From: an uncultured Photobacterium sp.
GTDB lineage: Bacteria > Pseudomonadota > Gammaproteobacteria > Enterobacterales > Vibrionaceae
Reading direction: 5' to 3'
DNA length: 54,329 nt
Assembly: GCA_947039005.1 (NCBI GenBank)
Contig: CAMQXY010000006.1
Coordinates: 1-54,329, forward strand
A program made the translations under genes and the position numbers. How positions within the stretch are numbered: position 1 is the first letter of the stretch; the number at the start of each line of letters is the position of its first letter. Positions 20,701 to 31,222 of this stretch are shown here, piece after piece. The notes beneath the pieces are model-generated. The model saw only the letters and a program-made list of their open reading frames with translations, made no database searches and was not told the DNA's origin.

Positions 20701-21978
20701 TTACAACAGTAATCCTGCAATATTTGCAATACCTAAGCCTGTCGCACCGACAGCCCAACGTGGATCAGCGCTATCACGATAACATGCAGCCAGATCAAAA
20801 TGAATCCAACCGCTATTATCGGTATCGACAAAGCGCGATAAAAAACCAGCTGCATTAGATGCGCCGCCCATACCACCACCTTTTTGAACGCGACTATTGG
20901 CGGTATCAGCAAATGCTGAGGGACAGTAATCTTGATGCCATTTTTCAAGCGGTAATGGCCATGCAGGTTCATTCACTAACTCTGATACCTGCTGAGCACG
21001 CGCTAACAATGCTTTATCAAACCCAAAAATAGCATTGTAATCACTGCCAACCGCCATCATTGCCGCGCCCGTTAACGTCGCAGCATCAATAATTAACGGT
21101 GCTTTAGTGGCTGAGGCCAATAATAAGCCGTCCGCTAAGACTAATCGACCTTCGGCATCAGTATTGACGATTTCAACTGATACCCCATTGTTATACGTTA
21201 GCACATCGCCCAATTTATAAGCATCGCCTGACACCATATTTTCAGCACAACAAAGAATAAGTTTGACCCGTTGAGCTAAACCTTGTGCAATGGCATACCC
21301 TAATGCTGCGGTAACTGTTGCTGCACCGCCCATATCACACTTCATGCTGGCCATACCAGCACTGGGTTTTAAGCTGTAACCACCAGAATCAAAAGTGATC
21401 CCTTTCCCCACTAAACAGGCACTCACTGGCGCATCGGGATCATCAGTTGGATTATAATCAACTTCTAGCAATACCGGTGGATGTTGGCTACCACGACCAA
21501 CGCTGTGAATACCAATCCAACCATCAGCGAGCAACTCATCACCGACAATCATTTGTGAATGAATATGTTTACCACCAATATCAGATAAAAAAGCGACTGC
21601 CGCTTGGGCTAATTTTTGTGGATATACTGTATCAGGACCCGCATTGATGATCTGGCGTGCCCAATCATGGCTGTGTCGACGGGCATTTAACAGCTCAAGT
21701 TCATCTTCATCAATCGATGCCCATTTAATGGTGACGGTATGCATCGTTGCGGCAAAACCACAATAAAATGCCCATTGGCGTTCATAGTTCCAACCATCAC
21801 CCTGTAAACTGACCGCTTCAATCGCTTGAGCTTGAAGTTGTCTACCCGCCTGTTGAATACGCCGTAAACTAAATGCAGCATCGTAATGCACAGTAACACT
21901 ATCAGCTTGGTAACTGAGTAATGCATTGATACCCCAAGGAGCACGAGCAGGCTCTTTTGATAAATTAACTGTCAACAT
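20701..21978 (-). CDS. PepB-like M17 aminopeptidase, second (distal) copy
   Basis: A 425-residue paralogue of the neighbouring pepB, in the same direction. It keeps the M17 metal and catalytic motifs: [13 protein letters not shown] with the metal-binding Lys and Asp, and the signature [14 protein letters not shown]. It therefore looks active as a manganese/zinc aminopeptidase. The N-terminal third has diverged strongly from its neighbour, while the C-terminal catalytic half is similar. A terminator separates it from pepB, so it probably has its own promoter. Substrate preference may differ. Duplication or acquisition are both possible origins. Confidence 0.9.
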   Translation of the reverse strand: MLTVNLSKEPARAPWGINALLSYQADSVTVHYDAAFSLRRIQQAGRQLQAQAIEAVSLQGDGWNYERQWAFYCGFAATMHTVTIKWASIDEDELELLNARRHSHDWARQIINAGPDTVYPQKLAQAAVAFLSDIGGKHIHSQMIVGDELLADGWIGIHSVGRGSQHPPVLLEVDYNPTDDPDAPVSACLVGKGITFDSGGYSLKPSAGMASMKCDMGGAATVTAALGYAIAQGLAQRVKLILCCAENMVSGDAYKLGDVLTYNNGVSVEIVNTDAEGRLVLADGLLLASATKAPLIIDAATLTGAAMMAVGSDYNAIFGFDKALLARAQQVSELVNEPAWPLPLEKWHQDYCPSAFADTANSRVQKGGGMGGASNAAGFLSRFVDTDNSGWIHFDLAACYRDSADPRWAVGATGLGIANIAGLLL

Positions 21979-22039
21979 TATTGATAACCTCTTGTTTTAT
22001 TTATAGTCTATATTTCTTATTTAGCGTAATTTAAATACA

Positions 22040-22096
22040 AAAAAAGCCCTCTTAAACGATTTTAACTAGAAACAAAATCATTAAGAAGGCTTTATT
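22040..22096 (-). terminator. pepB terminator
   Basis: AAAGCCCTCTTAA pairs with TTAAGAAGGCTTT with a single mismatch across a loop of about 30 bases, flanked by A and T runs. It lies after the upstream pepB stop and before the second copy. Confidence 0.7.
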
Positions 22097-22108
22097 TTTT
22101 AACGGTTA

Positions 22109-23392
22109 CTATTGCGCTAAAATACGGGCTAAGGTTTTAACACCCATACCTGTTGCGCCTGCAGCCCATTGATCATTACCGCTCTTACGATACGTACCGC
22201 TGGCATCAATATGCATCCAGCCTTGCTGATAATCATCAACAAAATACGACAAGAATGCCGCCGCTGTACTGGCTCCTGGCATAAAATCACCGTTAGAAAT
22301 ATTGGCAAGATCAGCAAAATTTGATGGCAACATATTACGGTGGATCTCAGCTAAAGGTAATGGCCACAGACCTTCACCTTCTTGTGCTGCTGCCGCTAAT
22401 GCTTGGCGTGATAAATCTTGGTCAAAACTCAATAACGCGTGGTAATCATTACCCAACGCCAGTTTGGCAGAGCCCGTTAACGTCGCGCAATCAATGATCA
22501 ACTCAGGGTGTTGGCTATTGGCATACATTAAGCCATCAGCTAATACCAATCGTCCTTCGGCATCGGTATTTAACACTTCAACGGTTTTACCATTTTTATA
22601 TTTAATGATATCGCCTAATTTTAACGCGCGGCCTGAAATCATATTCTCAGCACAACACAGCACTAATTTAATTCGCTTATTAAGCCCACGAGCCATTGCC
22701 AACGCTAAACCACCAGTCGCTAATGCTGCGCCGCCCATATCTGCTTTCATCGATGCCATACCTGCTGATGGCTTGATGCTATAACCGCCAGAATCAAAGG
22801 TAATACCTTTACCAACGATACATGCAAAAACTGGCGCATCAGCATCACCGGTAGGATTGTAATCTAAACGTAGCATTGCTGGACGGTGATCAGAACCACG
22901 ACCTACTGCATGAATACCATTCCAACCTTCATCTAATAAATCGTTACCTTTAACGATTTTGTAGGTGACATGTTGTGGCGCTAACGATTTAATAAACTCA
23001 CCAGCGCGTGCTGCTAATTGTGAAGGGGCAACCACATCTGCCGGTTGATTGATAATATCGCACACCCAGTTAGTGGTTTTAATCCGTGCTTGTAGCTCTG
23101 CTTCATCGACTTCATTTAGTGGTGCCCAAGTTACCGTATTATTGGCTTTAGGGTTACGGTAGCCTTGTAAGAACGCCCAAATCGTGTCTTGATTCCATTC
23201 AGATCCTGTTAGAGCAACCTGTTTAATTCCCTGCGAATCCAAACGACGTCCTGCACGTTGGATATTGCCTAAAGTATCGGTCGTGGTAACATGAATAAAT
23301 GTCCCTTCAGCATTAAAACTCACCAGCGCATTTGCACCCCAGTGTGTATCCGCAGCTTGATGAGAAAGAAAGACTGACATCATGGTAGACAT
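22109..23392 (-). CDS. pepB: Peptidase B (M17 leucyl aminopeptidase family)
   Basis: Cytosolic aminopeptidase of 427 residues, the same length as E. coli PepB, with a clear match along its whole length (for example [13 protein letters not shown] and [11 protein letters not shown]). Metal and catalytic motifs [13 protein letters not shown] and [14 protein letters not shown] are present. AAGGAG sits seven bases before the ATG. Its position next to iscX marks it as the orthologue of the enteric pepB, and the gene 130 bases downstream is a paralogue. Confidence 0.96.
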   Translation of the reverse strand: MSTMMSVFLSHQAADTHWGANALVSFNAEGTFIHVTTTDTLGNIQRAGRRLDSQGIKQVALTGSEWNQDTIWAFLQGYRNPKANNTVTWAPLNEVDEAELQARIKTTNWVCDIINQPADVVAPSQLAARAGEFIKSLAPQHVTYKIVKGNDLLDEGWNGIHAVGRGSDHRPAMLRLDYNPTGDADAPVFACIVGKGITFDSGGYSIKPSAGMASMKADMGGAALATGGLALAMARGLNKRIKLVLCCAENMISGRALKLGDIIKYKNGKTVEVLNTDAEGRLVLADGLMYANSQHPELIIDCATLTGSAKLALGNDYHALLSFDQDLSRQALAAAAQEGEGLWPLPLAEIHRNMLPSNFADLANISNGDFMPGASTAAAFLSYFVDDYQQGWMHIDASGTYRKSGNDQWAAGATGMGVKTLARILAQ

Positions 23393-23531
23393 TGATAAGC
23401 TCCTTGATAAATATCAACACAGCCAAAGCAATTAAATAAAGCCGCTTACTGCGCTATTGGTGTTCTCTTTTTATGACTAATAAGACTATGCTCATCAACC
23501 TTGAGAGGCAACAATAAAACGTGCTTTTTAG

Positions 23532-23729
23532 TTATTGCTCATCAATCCAACACATTTGTACCGCTTCTAAAATTTTCTCATTACAGTGAGTAGCATCATC
23601 TTCAAACTCATCTAATGCCATGATCCAATCTCTTAAATCGGTAAACCTCACCTGAGTGGGATCAACCTCTGGGTACAAGTCGATCAGCTCAATTGCAATA
23701 TCACGTGAATCAATCCATTGTAAACTCAT
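23532..23729 (-). CDS. iscX: IscX (YfhJ), Fe-S assembly protein
   Basis: A 65-residue acidic protein, the family length, that binds iron and IscS and modulates Fe-S cluster assembly. Typical residues include MSLQWIDSRDIAIELID at the start, DPTQVRFTDLRDW in the middle, and CNEKILEAVQMCWIDE at the end. It closes the isc cluster after fdx, but a terminator-like hairpin stands between fdx and iscX, so it may be expressed by read-through or its own promoter. Confidence 0.96.
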   Translation of the reverse strand: MSLQWIDSRDIAIELIDLYPEVDPTQVRFTDLRDWIMALDEFEDDATHCNEKILEAVQMCWIDEQ

Positions 23730-23804
23730 AATAATTCCTCAGTTTAGGGATGAAAAATAGCGGACCAGCGACGATGTAATAATAAATAGATAGATAGATA
23801 AAAA

Positions 23805-23831
23805 AATAGGCCACCATAATGGCGACCTATT
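23805..23831 (-). terminator. isc operon terminator after fdx
   Basis: On the minus strand a stem formed by AATAGGTCGCCA and TGGTGGCCTATT (two G-T pairs, loop of three) runs into seven T residues. It lies just past the fdx stop. A short GATA tetranucleotide run (about 23787-23800) follows. Confidence 0.85.
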
Positions 23832-23843
23832 TAAGTATTTCAA

Positions 23844-24182
23844 TTAATGCGCTTCAGAAGCAAGATTAACGGTATAACGTGGAATATCAACCACTAAGTC
23901 ATCATCAGCAACCCGCGCCTGACAACTTAACCGTGACTCAGGTTCAAGCCCCCATGCTTTATCAAGCATATCATCTTCAAGTTCATCGCTCTCATTAAGA
24001 GAATCGAACCCTTCGCGAACGACAACATGGCACGTGGTACACGCACAAGATTTTTCACACGCATGTTCAATTTCAATGCCATTACGCAGTGCAACATCTA
24101 GGATAGTTTCGCCAGATTTTGCTTCTAATATTGCGCCTTCTGGGCAATGTTCTTCATTGGGTAAAATTATAATCTTAGGCAT
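23844..24182 (-). CDS. fdx: Isc-type [2Fe-2S] ferredoxin
   Basis: Electron carrier of the Isc Fe-S assembly system, 112 residues. The four cluster ligands are Cys42, Cys48, Cys51 and Cys87, at the same positions as in E. coli Fdx. An extra Cys46 is also conserved in the family. It starts two bases after the hscA stop, so the two genes are translationally coupled. Confidence 0.97.
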   Translation of the reverse strand: MPKIIILPNEEHCPEGAILEAKSGETILDVALRNGIEIEHACEKSCACTTCHVVVREGFDSLNESDELEDDMLDKAWGLEPESRLSCQARVADDDLVVDIPRYTVNLASEAH

Positions 24183-24184
24183 GC

Positions 24185-26038
24185 CTAAACCTCATCAATA
24201 GACTGACCAGCTAACGCTTGACGAATAGATTTATCCATTCGACGTGACGCAAATTCTTGACTGGCCTTATCAGTTTTCTTAATTCCTGCTTCAATAGTAC
24301 GAGCGTCGCCACTCTGACGTAATTGAACCAGTTCCATCATTACAACTTCTAACTCATCGCGTTCTTGAACACTCAATAACGTTTCACCGTCAGCGGCTAA
24401 CGCAGCAATAAGTCCTTCAAGTACCCGATCGGCTTCTACCTGTTGTTCTGCTAATGCTCGTGCATCTTTATCATCTTGAGCAAAAGTCATTGAATCTCGT
24501 AGCATGGTCGCAATTTCATCATCAGATAAACCATAAGAAGGTTTCACTTGAATTGATGATTGCACACCACTGCTTTTTTCCATCGCCGTTACAGACAACA
24601 AGCCATCAGCATCAACTTGATAGGTGACACGAATATGTGCAGCACCTGCCGCCATTGGAGGAATACCACGTAAAGTAAAGCGAGCCAATGAACGGCAATC
24701 GCTCACCATTTCACGCTCACCTTGAACGATATGGACTGACATTGCAGTTTGACCATCTTTAAAGGTGGTGAATTCTTGTGCTCGAGCAACCGGAAGTGTG
24801 GTATTTCGCGGGATGATTTTTTCAATCATGCCACCCATGGTTTCAATACCGAGCGACAATGGGATCACATCTAGCAGCAACATGTCGGCATCGGGTTTAT
24901 TACCCACCAGAATGTCAGCTTGAATCGCAGCACCAATAGCAACCACTTGATCGGGATCGATAGAGGTTAATGGCGTTTTACCAAAAAATGTACCAACTAA
25001 CTCACGCACTAAAGGCACGCGAGTTGAACCACCAACCATCACCGTTTGAATGACATCATCAATGGTAATATCAGCATCTTTCAGTGCACGACGGCATGCA
25101 AGTAATGTTTTCTTTATTAACGGCGTAACTAGGCCATTCAATTGCTCACGGGTAATGTTACCCTGCCAGCCAAGCACATTAATCTCAACACTATCAGCAT
25201 CACTCAAGGCAACTTTCGCCTGTTGAGCTGCATCTTGTAGTTCACGACGCTGATGTGGCGTTAATGTCGCAGTTAATTCGGCTTGGATTAGAATCCAATC
25301 GGCAATAAGCTGATCAAAATCATCACCACCTAATGCAGAATCACCGCCAGTGGCCAACACTTCAAATACGCCTTTTGATAACCGTAAGATAGAGATATCA
25401 AACGTACCACCACCTAAATCGTAAACGGCAATCACACCTTCCTGACCTGAATCGAGGCCATAAGCAATCGCTGCTGCTGTAGGTTCATTAAGTAAGCGCA
25501 AAACATTGAGATTTGCTAACTTAGCAGCATCTTTGGTACCGGCACGCTGCGCATCGTCAAAATAAGCAGGAACGGTGATCACCACCCCGTCAAGATCGCC
25601 ACCTAAACTTTCTACTGCACGCTGACTTAATGATTTTAAAATTTCAGCCGATACCTGCACTGGATTCATTGCGCCCTGACGGGTCACCAACTGCGGTAAA
25701 CCATTTGCTGATGCCGTAAACTGGTAAGGTAATTGCGGATACCGTTGCTCAATATCAACCAATGACCGTCCCATAAGACGTTTTACAGATAAGATAGTGT
25801 TAACCGGGTCACGCTGTGCATAAGCACGTGCACTATCGCCTGTTAATACATGCTTCGCCGAATAATGTACGACCGAAGGTAAAATTGAACGGCCTTCAGC
25901 ATCTTTTAATGTTTCTGCAACGCCACTACGAACCGTTGCAACTAATGAATTTGTAGTCCCTAAATCAATGCCTACCGCTAATTTTTTTTGATGCGGTGCT
26001 GCACTTTGACCGGGTTCAGAAATCTGTAAAAATGCCAT
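24185..26038 (-). CDS. hscA: Fe-S cluster assembly chaperone HscA (Hsp70 family)
   Basis: ATP-dependent specialised Hsp70 that, with HscB, releases Fe-S clusters from IscU to target apoproteins. The 617-residue protein has the Hsp70 ATPase domain with IDLGTTNS near residue 25, the linker-type [12 protein letters not shown] near 205, and a phosphate-loop [11 protein letters not shown] near 335. A substrate-binding domain with [17 protein letters not shown] follows, then a helical lid. Within the isc operon it sits between hscB (33 bases away) and fdx. Confidence 0.97.
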   Translation of the reverse strand: MAFLQISEPGQSAAPHQKKLAVGIDLGTTNSLVATVRSGVAETLKDAEGRSILPSVVHYSAKHVLTGDSARAYAQRDPVNTILSVKRLMGRSLVDIEQRYPQLPYQFTASANGLPQLVTRQGAMNPVQVSAEILKSLSQRAVESLGGDLDGVVITVPAYFDDAQRAGTKDAAKLANLNVLRLLNEPTAAAIAYGLDSGQEGVIAVYDLGGGTFDISILRLSKGVFEVLATGGDSALGGDDFDQLIADWILIQAELTATLTPHQRRELQDAAQQAKVALSDADSVEINVLGWQGNITREQLNGLVTPLIKKTLLACRRALKDADITIDDVIQTVMVGGSTRVPLVRELVGTFFGKTPLTSIDPDQVVAIGAAIQADILVGNKPDADMLLLDVIPLSLGIETMGGMIEKIIPRNTTLPVARAQEFTTFKDGQTAMSVHIVQGEREMVSDCRSLARFTLRGIPPMAAGAAHIRVTYQVDADGLLSVTAMEKSSGVQSSIQVKPSYGLSDDEIATMLRDSMTFAQDDKDARALAEQQVEADRVLEGLIAALAADGETLLSVQERDELEVVMMELVQLRQSGDARTIEAGIKKTDKASQEFASRRMDKSIRQALAGQSIDEV

Positions 26039-26071
26039 TATCGTTCCTGTTTAAATAACGAAAGTGAATGA

Positions 26072-26587
26072 TTAGTCGAATAAAGACTCTTCAAGACGTT
26101 CAACTTCATCACGCAACTTAACTATAAACTTTAACTTACGAACTGCATCAGCAGCGTCAAGCCAATTTTCTTGATTAAGCAATTGTGCCAACTGATGCAA
26201 CTGTTGTTGATACATTACTGTGGCTTGTTGCTCAAAATCTACTAATGCAGATTCAGGATCAGTGCACTCAGCTATGGCTTCTAACGCTTCTCGCAGCTCC
26301 ATTTGCTGCATCAAGAAATCCATATCTTGAAGTGTCTTTTGCTCGCCACGAATATCTTCATCACGTTCAGCAAGCATATATTCGGCACGGGAAACAGGAT
26401 TCTTTAACGTTTGAAAGGCATCGTTAATCTGAGCAGCTTTTTGTACTGACAACAACCGATCGCGTTCGGATGCAATTGCAAATTTATCCGGATGGAATCG
26501 ACGCTGTAGCTCGCGGAATTGTGTCGCTAACAAACTGCCATCAACATCAAATTGAAACGGTAATCCAAATAATTCGAAATGATTCAT
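26072..26587 (-). CDS. hscB: Fe-S co-chaperone HscB (J-domain)
   Basis: J-type co-chaperone that delivers IscU to HscA and stimulates its ATPase. The HPD motif appears as RRFHPDKF near residue 31. The C-terminal three-helix domain that binds IscU fills residues 85-171. I start at the ATG giving MNHFELFGLPFQF, which matches the E. coli protein and yields exactly 171 residues. The longer frame adds 16 residues without family support. Confidence 0.96.
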   Translation of the reverse strand: MNHFELFGLPFQFDVDGSLLATQFRELQRRFHPDKFAIASERDRLLSVQKAAQINDAFQTLKNPVSRAEYMLAERDEDIRGEQKTLQDMDFLMQQMELREALEAIAECTDPESALVDFEQQATVMYQQQLHQLAQLLNQENWLDAADAVRKLKFIVKLRDEVERLEESLFD

Positions 26588-26675
26588 AATCGCAACCATA
26601 TATAAAAAAGAAACCTGACAACTCACTCGCCACAATGGCGGCCAGCAGCCAGGTTTAATAAAACACTATGAGCAA

Positions 26676-26999
26676 TTATACGTTGAAGCTTTCACCACAA
26701 CCACATTCGCTCGACACGTTAGGGTTGTTAAATTGAAAACCTTCATTAAGACCTTCTTTGGCAAAATCAAGCTCAGTACCGTCAAGGTAAACCATGCTTT
26801 TTGCATCAACGATAATTTTTACACCTTGCTCTTCAAAGACTTGATCCCCTTCGTCAAGATCATCGACGAACTCAAGGATATACGCCATACCCGAACATCC
26901 TGAAGTACGAACACCGAGGCGTAAGCCAATGCCTTTACCTCGATTAGCTAAAAAAGTCGATACGCGACTAGCTGCCGCTTCAGTGATAGTAATGGCCAT
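26676..26999 (-). CDS. iscA: IscA, A-type Fe-S carrier
   Basis: A-type carrier that accepts or stores iron or Fe-S units and passes them to apoproteins. The 107-residue protein has the three conserved cysteines Cys35, Cys99 and Cys101 (SGCSG and ECGCGES). It follows iscU with a 17-base gap in the isc operon. Confidence 0.97.
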   Translation of the reverse strand: MAITITEAAASRVSTFLANRGKGIGLRLGVRTSGCSGMAYILEFVDDLDEGDQVFEEQGVKIIVDAKSMVYLDGTELDFAKEGLNEGFQFNNPNVSSECGCGESFNV

Positions 27000-27016
27000 T
27001 CTTCAAACCTCAGAAA

Positions 27017-27403
27017 TTATTTTTGTTCGTGTTTCTTCTTATAATCGCTAACTGCTGCTTTAATTGCATCTTCTGCAAGAATTGAACAGTGAACTTTAAC
27101 CGGTGGCAACTCAAGCTCTTCTGCAATCGCAGAGTTCTTGATTGATGCTGCTTCGTCTAATGTTTTCCCTTTCACCCATTCAGTGATCAGTGAACTTGAC
27201 GCGATAGCAGAACCACAGCCATAAGTTTTAAATTTTGCATCTTCAATGATGCCATCTTCAGTTACTTTGATCTGAAGTTTCATTACATCGCCACAAGCTG
27301 GTGCACCCACCATACCGCTACCGATGTTTTTATCGTCACTATTAAATGAACCCACGTTACGCGGATTTTCATAATGATCGATGACTTTTTCACTATATGC
27401 CAT
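27017..27403 (-). CDS. iscU: IscU, Fe-S scaffold protein
   Basis: Scaffold on which [2Fe-2S] and [4Fe-4S] clusters are built with sulfur from IscS. The cluster ligands Cys37, Cys63 and Cys106 are in place, and the HscA recognition motif LPPVKVHC lies just before Cys106. It is 128 residues, the family length. It sits 33 bases after iscS. Confidence 0.98.
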   Translation of the reverse strand: MAYSEKVIDHYENPRNVGSFNSDDKNIGSGMVGAPACGDVMKLQIKVTEDGIIEDAKFKTYGCGSAIASSSLITEWVKGKTLDEAASIKNSAIAEELELPPVKVHCSILAEDAIKAAVSDYKKKHEQK

Positions 27404-27436
27404 GATAAATTCCCTCGAATAATGTCTAACCGCAGA

Positions 27437-28651
27437 TTAGTGGTGTGCCCACTCAACAGTATTTAAATCAATGCCTTCTTTGAACATATCCCAAAGTGGC
27501 GACATTGCACGTAGTTTATCTACTGCTTGTTTAATTTGAACAACAGCGTAATCAATTTCTTCAGCCGTTGTGAAACGACCAAAAGAGAAACGGATTGAAC
27601 TATGTGCTAATTCATCGTTTAGACCTAATGCACGCAGTACATAAGATGGCTCTAAGCTTGCAGATGTACAGGCAGAACCTGATGATACAGCAAGATCTTT
27701 CAATGCCATTAGTAATGACTCGCCTTCAACAAACGCAAAACTAATATTAAGGTTGTTGGGGATACGATGCTCTAAATCACCATTAATCGACATCTCTTCG
27801 ATGCCCTCAAGGCCTTTAAGCAGACGTTCACGCATATCAACAGCATGTTGGTAATCTTGTGCCATTTCTAGCTTAGCGATACGGAACGCTTCACCCATAC
27901 CCACAATTTGGTGAGTCGGTAAAGTACCAGAACGGAAACCACGTTCATGGCCGCCACCGTGCATTTGTGCTTCAAGACGGATACGGGGTTTACGACGCAC
28001 ATACAGTGCACCAATACCTTTAGGTCCGTAAATCTTATGCGCTGAAAATGAAATCAAATCCACTTTCATTGTTTGGATATCAATCGGTAGTTTACCGGCT
28101 GATTGTGCAGCATCAACATGGAAAATCGTCTTATTTTCACGACAAATTTCACCAATCGCTGCAATATCTTGAACAACACCAATTTCGTTGTTCACATGCA
28201 TAATAGAAACCAGCACAGTATCTTCACGCATTGCGTCGCGTAGTTTTGCCAAATCAATAAGACCATTTGACTCAGGCTCAAGGTAAGTTACCTCATAACC
28301 TTCACGCTCTAATTGACGACATGGGTCAAGAACCGCTTTGTGCTCAGTTTTGCATGTAATAACGTGCTTGCCTTTCTTGTTGTAGAAATGCGCAGCACCT
28401 TTAATTGCAAGGTTGTCTGACTCTGTTGCACCCGACGTAAATACAATCTCACGCGGATCGGCATTAATTAACTCAGCAACATACTCACGAGCTGCATCAA
28501 CAGCTTCTTCTGCTTGCCAGCCATAGCGGTGTGAACGTGACGCTGGATTGCCAAACGTACCATCCATAGTTAAACACTGAACCATTTTCTCAGCAACACG
28601 AGGATCTACCGGGCAAGTTGCAGAGTAATCAAAATATATTGGCAGTTTCAT
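27437..28651 (-). CDS. iscS: Cysteine desulfurase IscS
   Basis: PLP enzyme that takes sulfur from cysteine for Fe-S clusters, tRNA thiolation and other uses. The PLP lysine lies in [12 protein letters not shown] (about residue 206). The mobile persulfide cysteine lies in [10 protein letters not shown] (about residue 328). I start at the ATG giving [17 protein letters not shown], behind GGAGAAGAAA; this gives 404 residues, as in E. coli. The longer frame would run into iscR. Note TCPVDP where E. coli has TTPVDP, a minor variation. Confidence 0.98.
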   Translation of the reverse strand: MKLPIYFDYSATCPVDPRVAEKMVQCLTMDGTFGNPASRSHRYGWQAEEAVDAAREYVAELINADPREIVFTSGATESDNLAIKGAAHFYNKKGKHVITCKTEHKAVLDPCRQLEREGYEVTYLEPESNGLIDLAKLRDAMREDTVLVSIMHVNNEIGVVQDIAAIGEICRENKTIFHVDAAQSAGKLPIDIQTMKVDLISFSAHKIYGPKGIGALYVRRKPRIRLEAQMHGGGHERGFRSGTLPTHQIVGMGEAFRIAKLEMAQDYQHAVDMRERLLKGLEGIEEMSINGDLEHRIPNNLNISFAFVEGESLLMALKDLAVSSGSACTSASLEPSYVLRALGLNDELAHSSIRFSFGRFTTAEEIDYAVVQIKQAVDKLRAMSPLWDMFKEGIDLNTVEWAHH

Positions 28652-28682
28652 TTTCTTCTCCGAAAACACGAACGTCTGGTCT

Positions 28683-29198
28683 CTAGGAGCGGACATCGAC
28701 ACCGATAGGGGCGCTGTCGTGTGATTTTTTATTAGCAAATGATGTTTTATTATTACTTTGTAGGATTATATCCTGACGATCAGCAATAGTTTGTACGTCA
28801 TTATCCTTCATCAACTCACCAAGAGTGATGTTATTCAAAAATCCGCTGATACGATCACTGAGATCATGCCATAAGGTATGAGTTAAACAACGGACGCCAC
28901 CTTGGCAACCGCCTTTACCTTGACACTTAGTGGCATCAACTGATTCATCAACTGCTGCGATAACCATACCAACAGCAATATTGCTGGCATCTTCACCGAG
29001 GCGATAACCGCCACCTGGACCACGGACGCTGGTTACCAAACCCGCTTTACGAAGACGCGAAAATAGTTGTTCTAGGTAGGACAGTGAGATCCCTTGACGT
29101 TCTGAAATATCAGCCAACGGTACTGGTCCATTATGCGAGTGCAATGCTACATCTAACATTGCAGTCACTGCGTATCTTCCTTTTGAAGTCAACTTCAT
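28683..29198 (-). CDS. iscR: Rrf2-family Fe-S-sensing regulator IscR
   Basis: [2Fe-2S] transcription factor that represses its own isc operon when clusters are plentiful. The N-terminal winged helix (about 1-65, [16 protein letters not shown]) binds DNA. Cluster ligands Cys92, Cys98, Cys104 and His107 match those of E. coli IscR. The protein is 171 residues, with a polar C-terminal tail beyond residue 145. It heads the operon, and a strong IscR-type site lies 40 bases upstream. Confidence 0.97.
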   Translation of the reverse strand: MKLTSKGRYAVTAMLDVALHSHNGPVPLADISERQGISLSYLEQLFSRLRKAGLVTSVRGPGGGYRLGEDASNIAVGMVIAAVDESVDATKCQGKGGCQGGVRCLTHTLWHDLSDRISGFLNNITLGELMKDNDVQTIADRQDIILQSNNKTSFANKKSHDSAPIGVDVRS

Positions 29199-29237
29199 AA
29201 CATGGCTACCTACTTGAATTTATACAAGCAGTCTCTC

Positions 29238-29262
29238 ATACCTGACTAATTTGGTCAAGTAT
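29238..29262 (-). promoter_or_regulatory. IscR type 1 operator upstream of iscR
   Basis: A 25-base dyad, with outer halves ATACTTGACC and TAGTCAGGTAT on the minus strand. It matches the type 1 IscR consensus as I remember it at all but one position. The TTGACC within it looks like a -35. The site is 40 bases upstream of the iscR start, implying negative autoregulation. Confidence 0.75.
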
Positions 29263-29307
29263 TTAACCTACTAATGCAGTGGGTCTTTTTCTTATTCGAG
29301 ACCAATA

Positions 29308-30048
29308 TTATTTGTTATTCTTTTCTAGGGTTTCAATTGTCTTTTCTATCGACGATAAAACGCCACGTAAAATATTTAATTCTTGTTGTTCAGGGCGGGC
29401 GCGAGTGAACATTCGACGTAATTTTACCATTACCATGCCCGGATGATTTTTATTGATAAACCGTGTTTGCGTGGTTACTTTTTCAAGATGCTCATAAAAC
29501 ATTTCAAGTTCATCTGCGCGCGGGTATTCATCAACAACAGGTGTTGATTGATGCTTGGTCGCATCAAGATAAGCCATTCGAACTTCATAAGTTACAGTTT
29601 GAACGGCCATCGCTAGATTCAATGAGCTATATTCAGGGTTAGCCGGAATATAAACATGACAATGACATTTTTGTAATTCTTCATTGGTGAGACCTGTACG
29701 CTCACGACCAAATAAAATAGCCACCGGATGTTGCTCTGACTCAGCAATCACTTTAATGCCATTTTCACGCGGGTCTAATTGTGGCCATTCAAGTGTACGA
29801 GAACGCGCACTTGAACCAACAACCAAACCGCAATCAGCAACGGCTTCATCTAATGTTTTTACAATCTTAGCGTTCTCAACTACATCTGCTGCACCTGCCG
29901 CTAAAGCAATTGTATGACCATCAATTTCGCACGCAGGATCAACAAGAACAAGGTTGGTTAACCCCATTACTTTCATTGCGCGAGCAGCTGAACCGATATT
30001 TCCAGGATGTGACGTGCCGATGAGGACAACGCGAATTTTATCTAACAT
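29308..30048 (-). CDS. trmJ: tRNA (cytidine/uridine-2'-O)-methyltransferase TrmJ
   Basis: SPOUT methyltransferase that methylates the 2'-OH of C32 or U32 in the tRNA anticodon loop. The 246-residue protein begins with [22 protein letters not shown] and carries the SPOUT knot motifs [14 protein letters not shown] and [18 protein letters not shown]-terminal helical extension follows. It lies between iscR and divergent suhB, the same arrangement as in E. coli. Confidence 0.96.
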   Translation of the reverse strand: MLDKIRVVLIGTSHPGNIGSAARAMKVMGLTNLVLVDPACEIDGHTIALAAGAADVVENAKIVKTLDEAVADCGLVVGSSARSRTLEWPQLDPRENGIKVIAESEQHPVAILFGRERTGLTNEELQKCHCHVYIPANPEYSSLNLAMAVQTVTYEVRMAYLDATKHQSTPVVDEYPRADELEMFYEHLEKVTTQTRFINKNHPGMVMVKLRRMFTRARPEQQELNILRGVLSSIEKTIETLEKNNK

Positions 30049-30293
30049 GATGTTGCTATATTCCAGTCTAATTTAACGCTCAGAGATAGTAGCACAGCCA
30101 TCACAAAAATGAAGAAAACATGTCTATTTGATGAACGTTATTACCTATTACTTCCATCAATAAATAAAATAGTGTCATTTTCATTTTATTCTGCATCGGC
30201 TAACGTCGAAAAAATAACCACTTCCTTTTTTTTATAGCTCTGTTATACTCGCCGCCGCTTTTTATGTTCTTTAACATCCGTTGGGAAAATCCT

Positions 30294-31094
30294 ATGCATC
30301 CGATGCTTAATATTGCCATTCGCGCTGTGCGAAAGGCTGGTGACCATGTCATTAAATCTCTAGAAAAACCTCAATCTATTGAGGTTGCTAATAAAGGTAA
30401 TGATGTTGTTACCAATATCGATCTTGAAGCTGAAGCTATCATCATCGAGACAATCCGAAAGTCTTACCCTGAACACTGCATTCTTGCAGCTGAGTCTGGT
30501 ACGATAGAAGGACGTGACAAAGAGTGTCAGTGGATTATTGACCCAGTGGATGGCACCATGAACTTTGTTCGCGGTTACCCTCACTATGCAATTTCTATCG
30601 CGCTACGTATGCGTGGCCGTACAGAAGTTGCTGCAGTTTACGACCCAGCTCGTAACGAACTATTCACAGCTACTCGTGGTTCAGGCGCGCAACTTAATAG
30701 CCTACGTCTACGTGCATCACAACCTCGTGATCTAACGGGTACTGTTTTAGCTACAGGTCTTCCTTTTGCTGCTAAGCAACACGCAGAAAGCTACCTAAAA
30801 ATCCAAAATGCTTTATTTGTTGAATGTGATGACATGCGTCAATCAGGTTCTACTGCATTGGATCTTTGTTACCTAGCTGCTGGCCGTGTTGATGGCGTAT
30901 TTAAACTAGGTCAAAAGCCTTGGGAACTTGCTGCTGGTGAATTAATCGCTCGTGAAGCTGGTGCTATCTGTGCTGACTTTACAGGTAACACTAACTACCT
31001 AACGACTGGCAACATTGTTGCTGGTAACGCACGTGTAGTTAAGCCAATGCTTGCTAAAATCCGTGAATTCGGTAGCGACGCTCTGGCTAAGTAA
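30294..31094 (+). CDS. suhB: Inositol-1-monophosphatase SuhB / Nus-factor
   Basis: Mg-dependent phosphatase of the FIG superfamily that in E. coli also helps rRNA antitermination and ribosome assembly. Metal-binding motifs are visible: AAESG near 75, WIIDPVDGTMNFVRG near 91, and PWELAAGELIAREAGA near 215. I start at the ATG giving MHPMLNIAIRAVRKAG, 266 residues, matching E. coli. A TATACT -10 lies at 30244-30249. A strong terminator follows the gene. Confidence 0.95.
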   Translation: MHPMLNIAIRAVRKAGDHVIKSLEKPQSIEVANKGNDVVTNIDLEAEAIIIETIRKSYPEHCILAAESGTIEGRDKECQWIIDPVDGTMNFVRGYPHYAISIALRMRGRTEVAAVYDPARNELFTATRGSGAQLNSLRLRASQPRDLTGTVLATGLPFAAKQHAESYLKIQNALFVECDDMRQSGSTALDLCYLAAGRVDGVFKLGQKPWELAAGELIAREAGAICADFTGNTNYLTTGNIVAGNARVVKPMLAKIREFGSDALAK

Positions 31095-31116
31095 TCTTTG
31101 ATTACAACCTGTTAAA

Positions 31117-31156
31117 TAAAAACGCCCCACGGATATCCATCCGTGGGGCGTTTTTG
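31117..31156 (+). terminator. suhB terminator
   Basis: AAAAACGCCCCACGGAT and ATCCGTGGGGCGTTTTT form a near-perfect stem with a four-base loop and T run. Very strong; the flanking A run means it could act on both strands. Confidence 0.92.
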
Positions 31157-31222
31157 TTTCTATCGTTAACATCTCCCTATTTATCCTCTCTCATATCTAC
31201 TTAACCTCATCCTATTCATCCG

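Noticed and set aside
23781-23800. GATA tetranucleotide run
   Set aside because: Only about three units next to the fdx terminator; too short to mean more than simple sequence.
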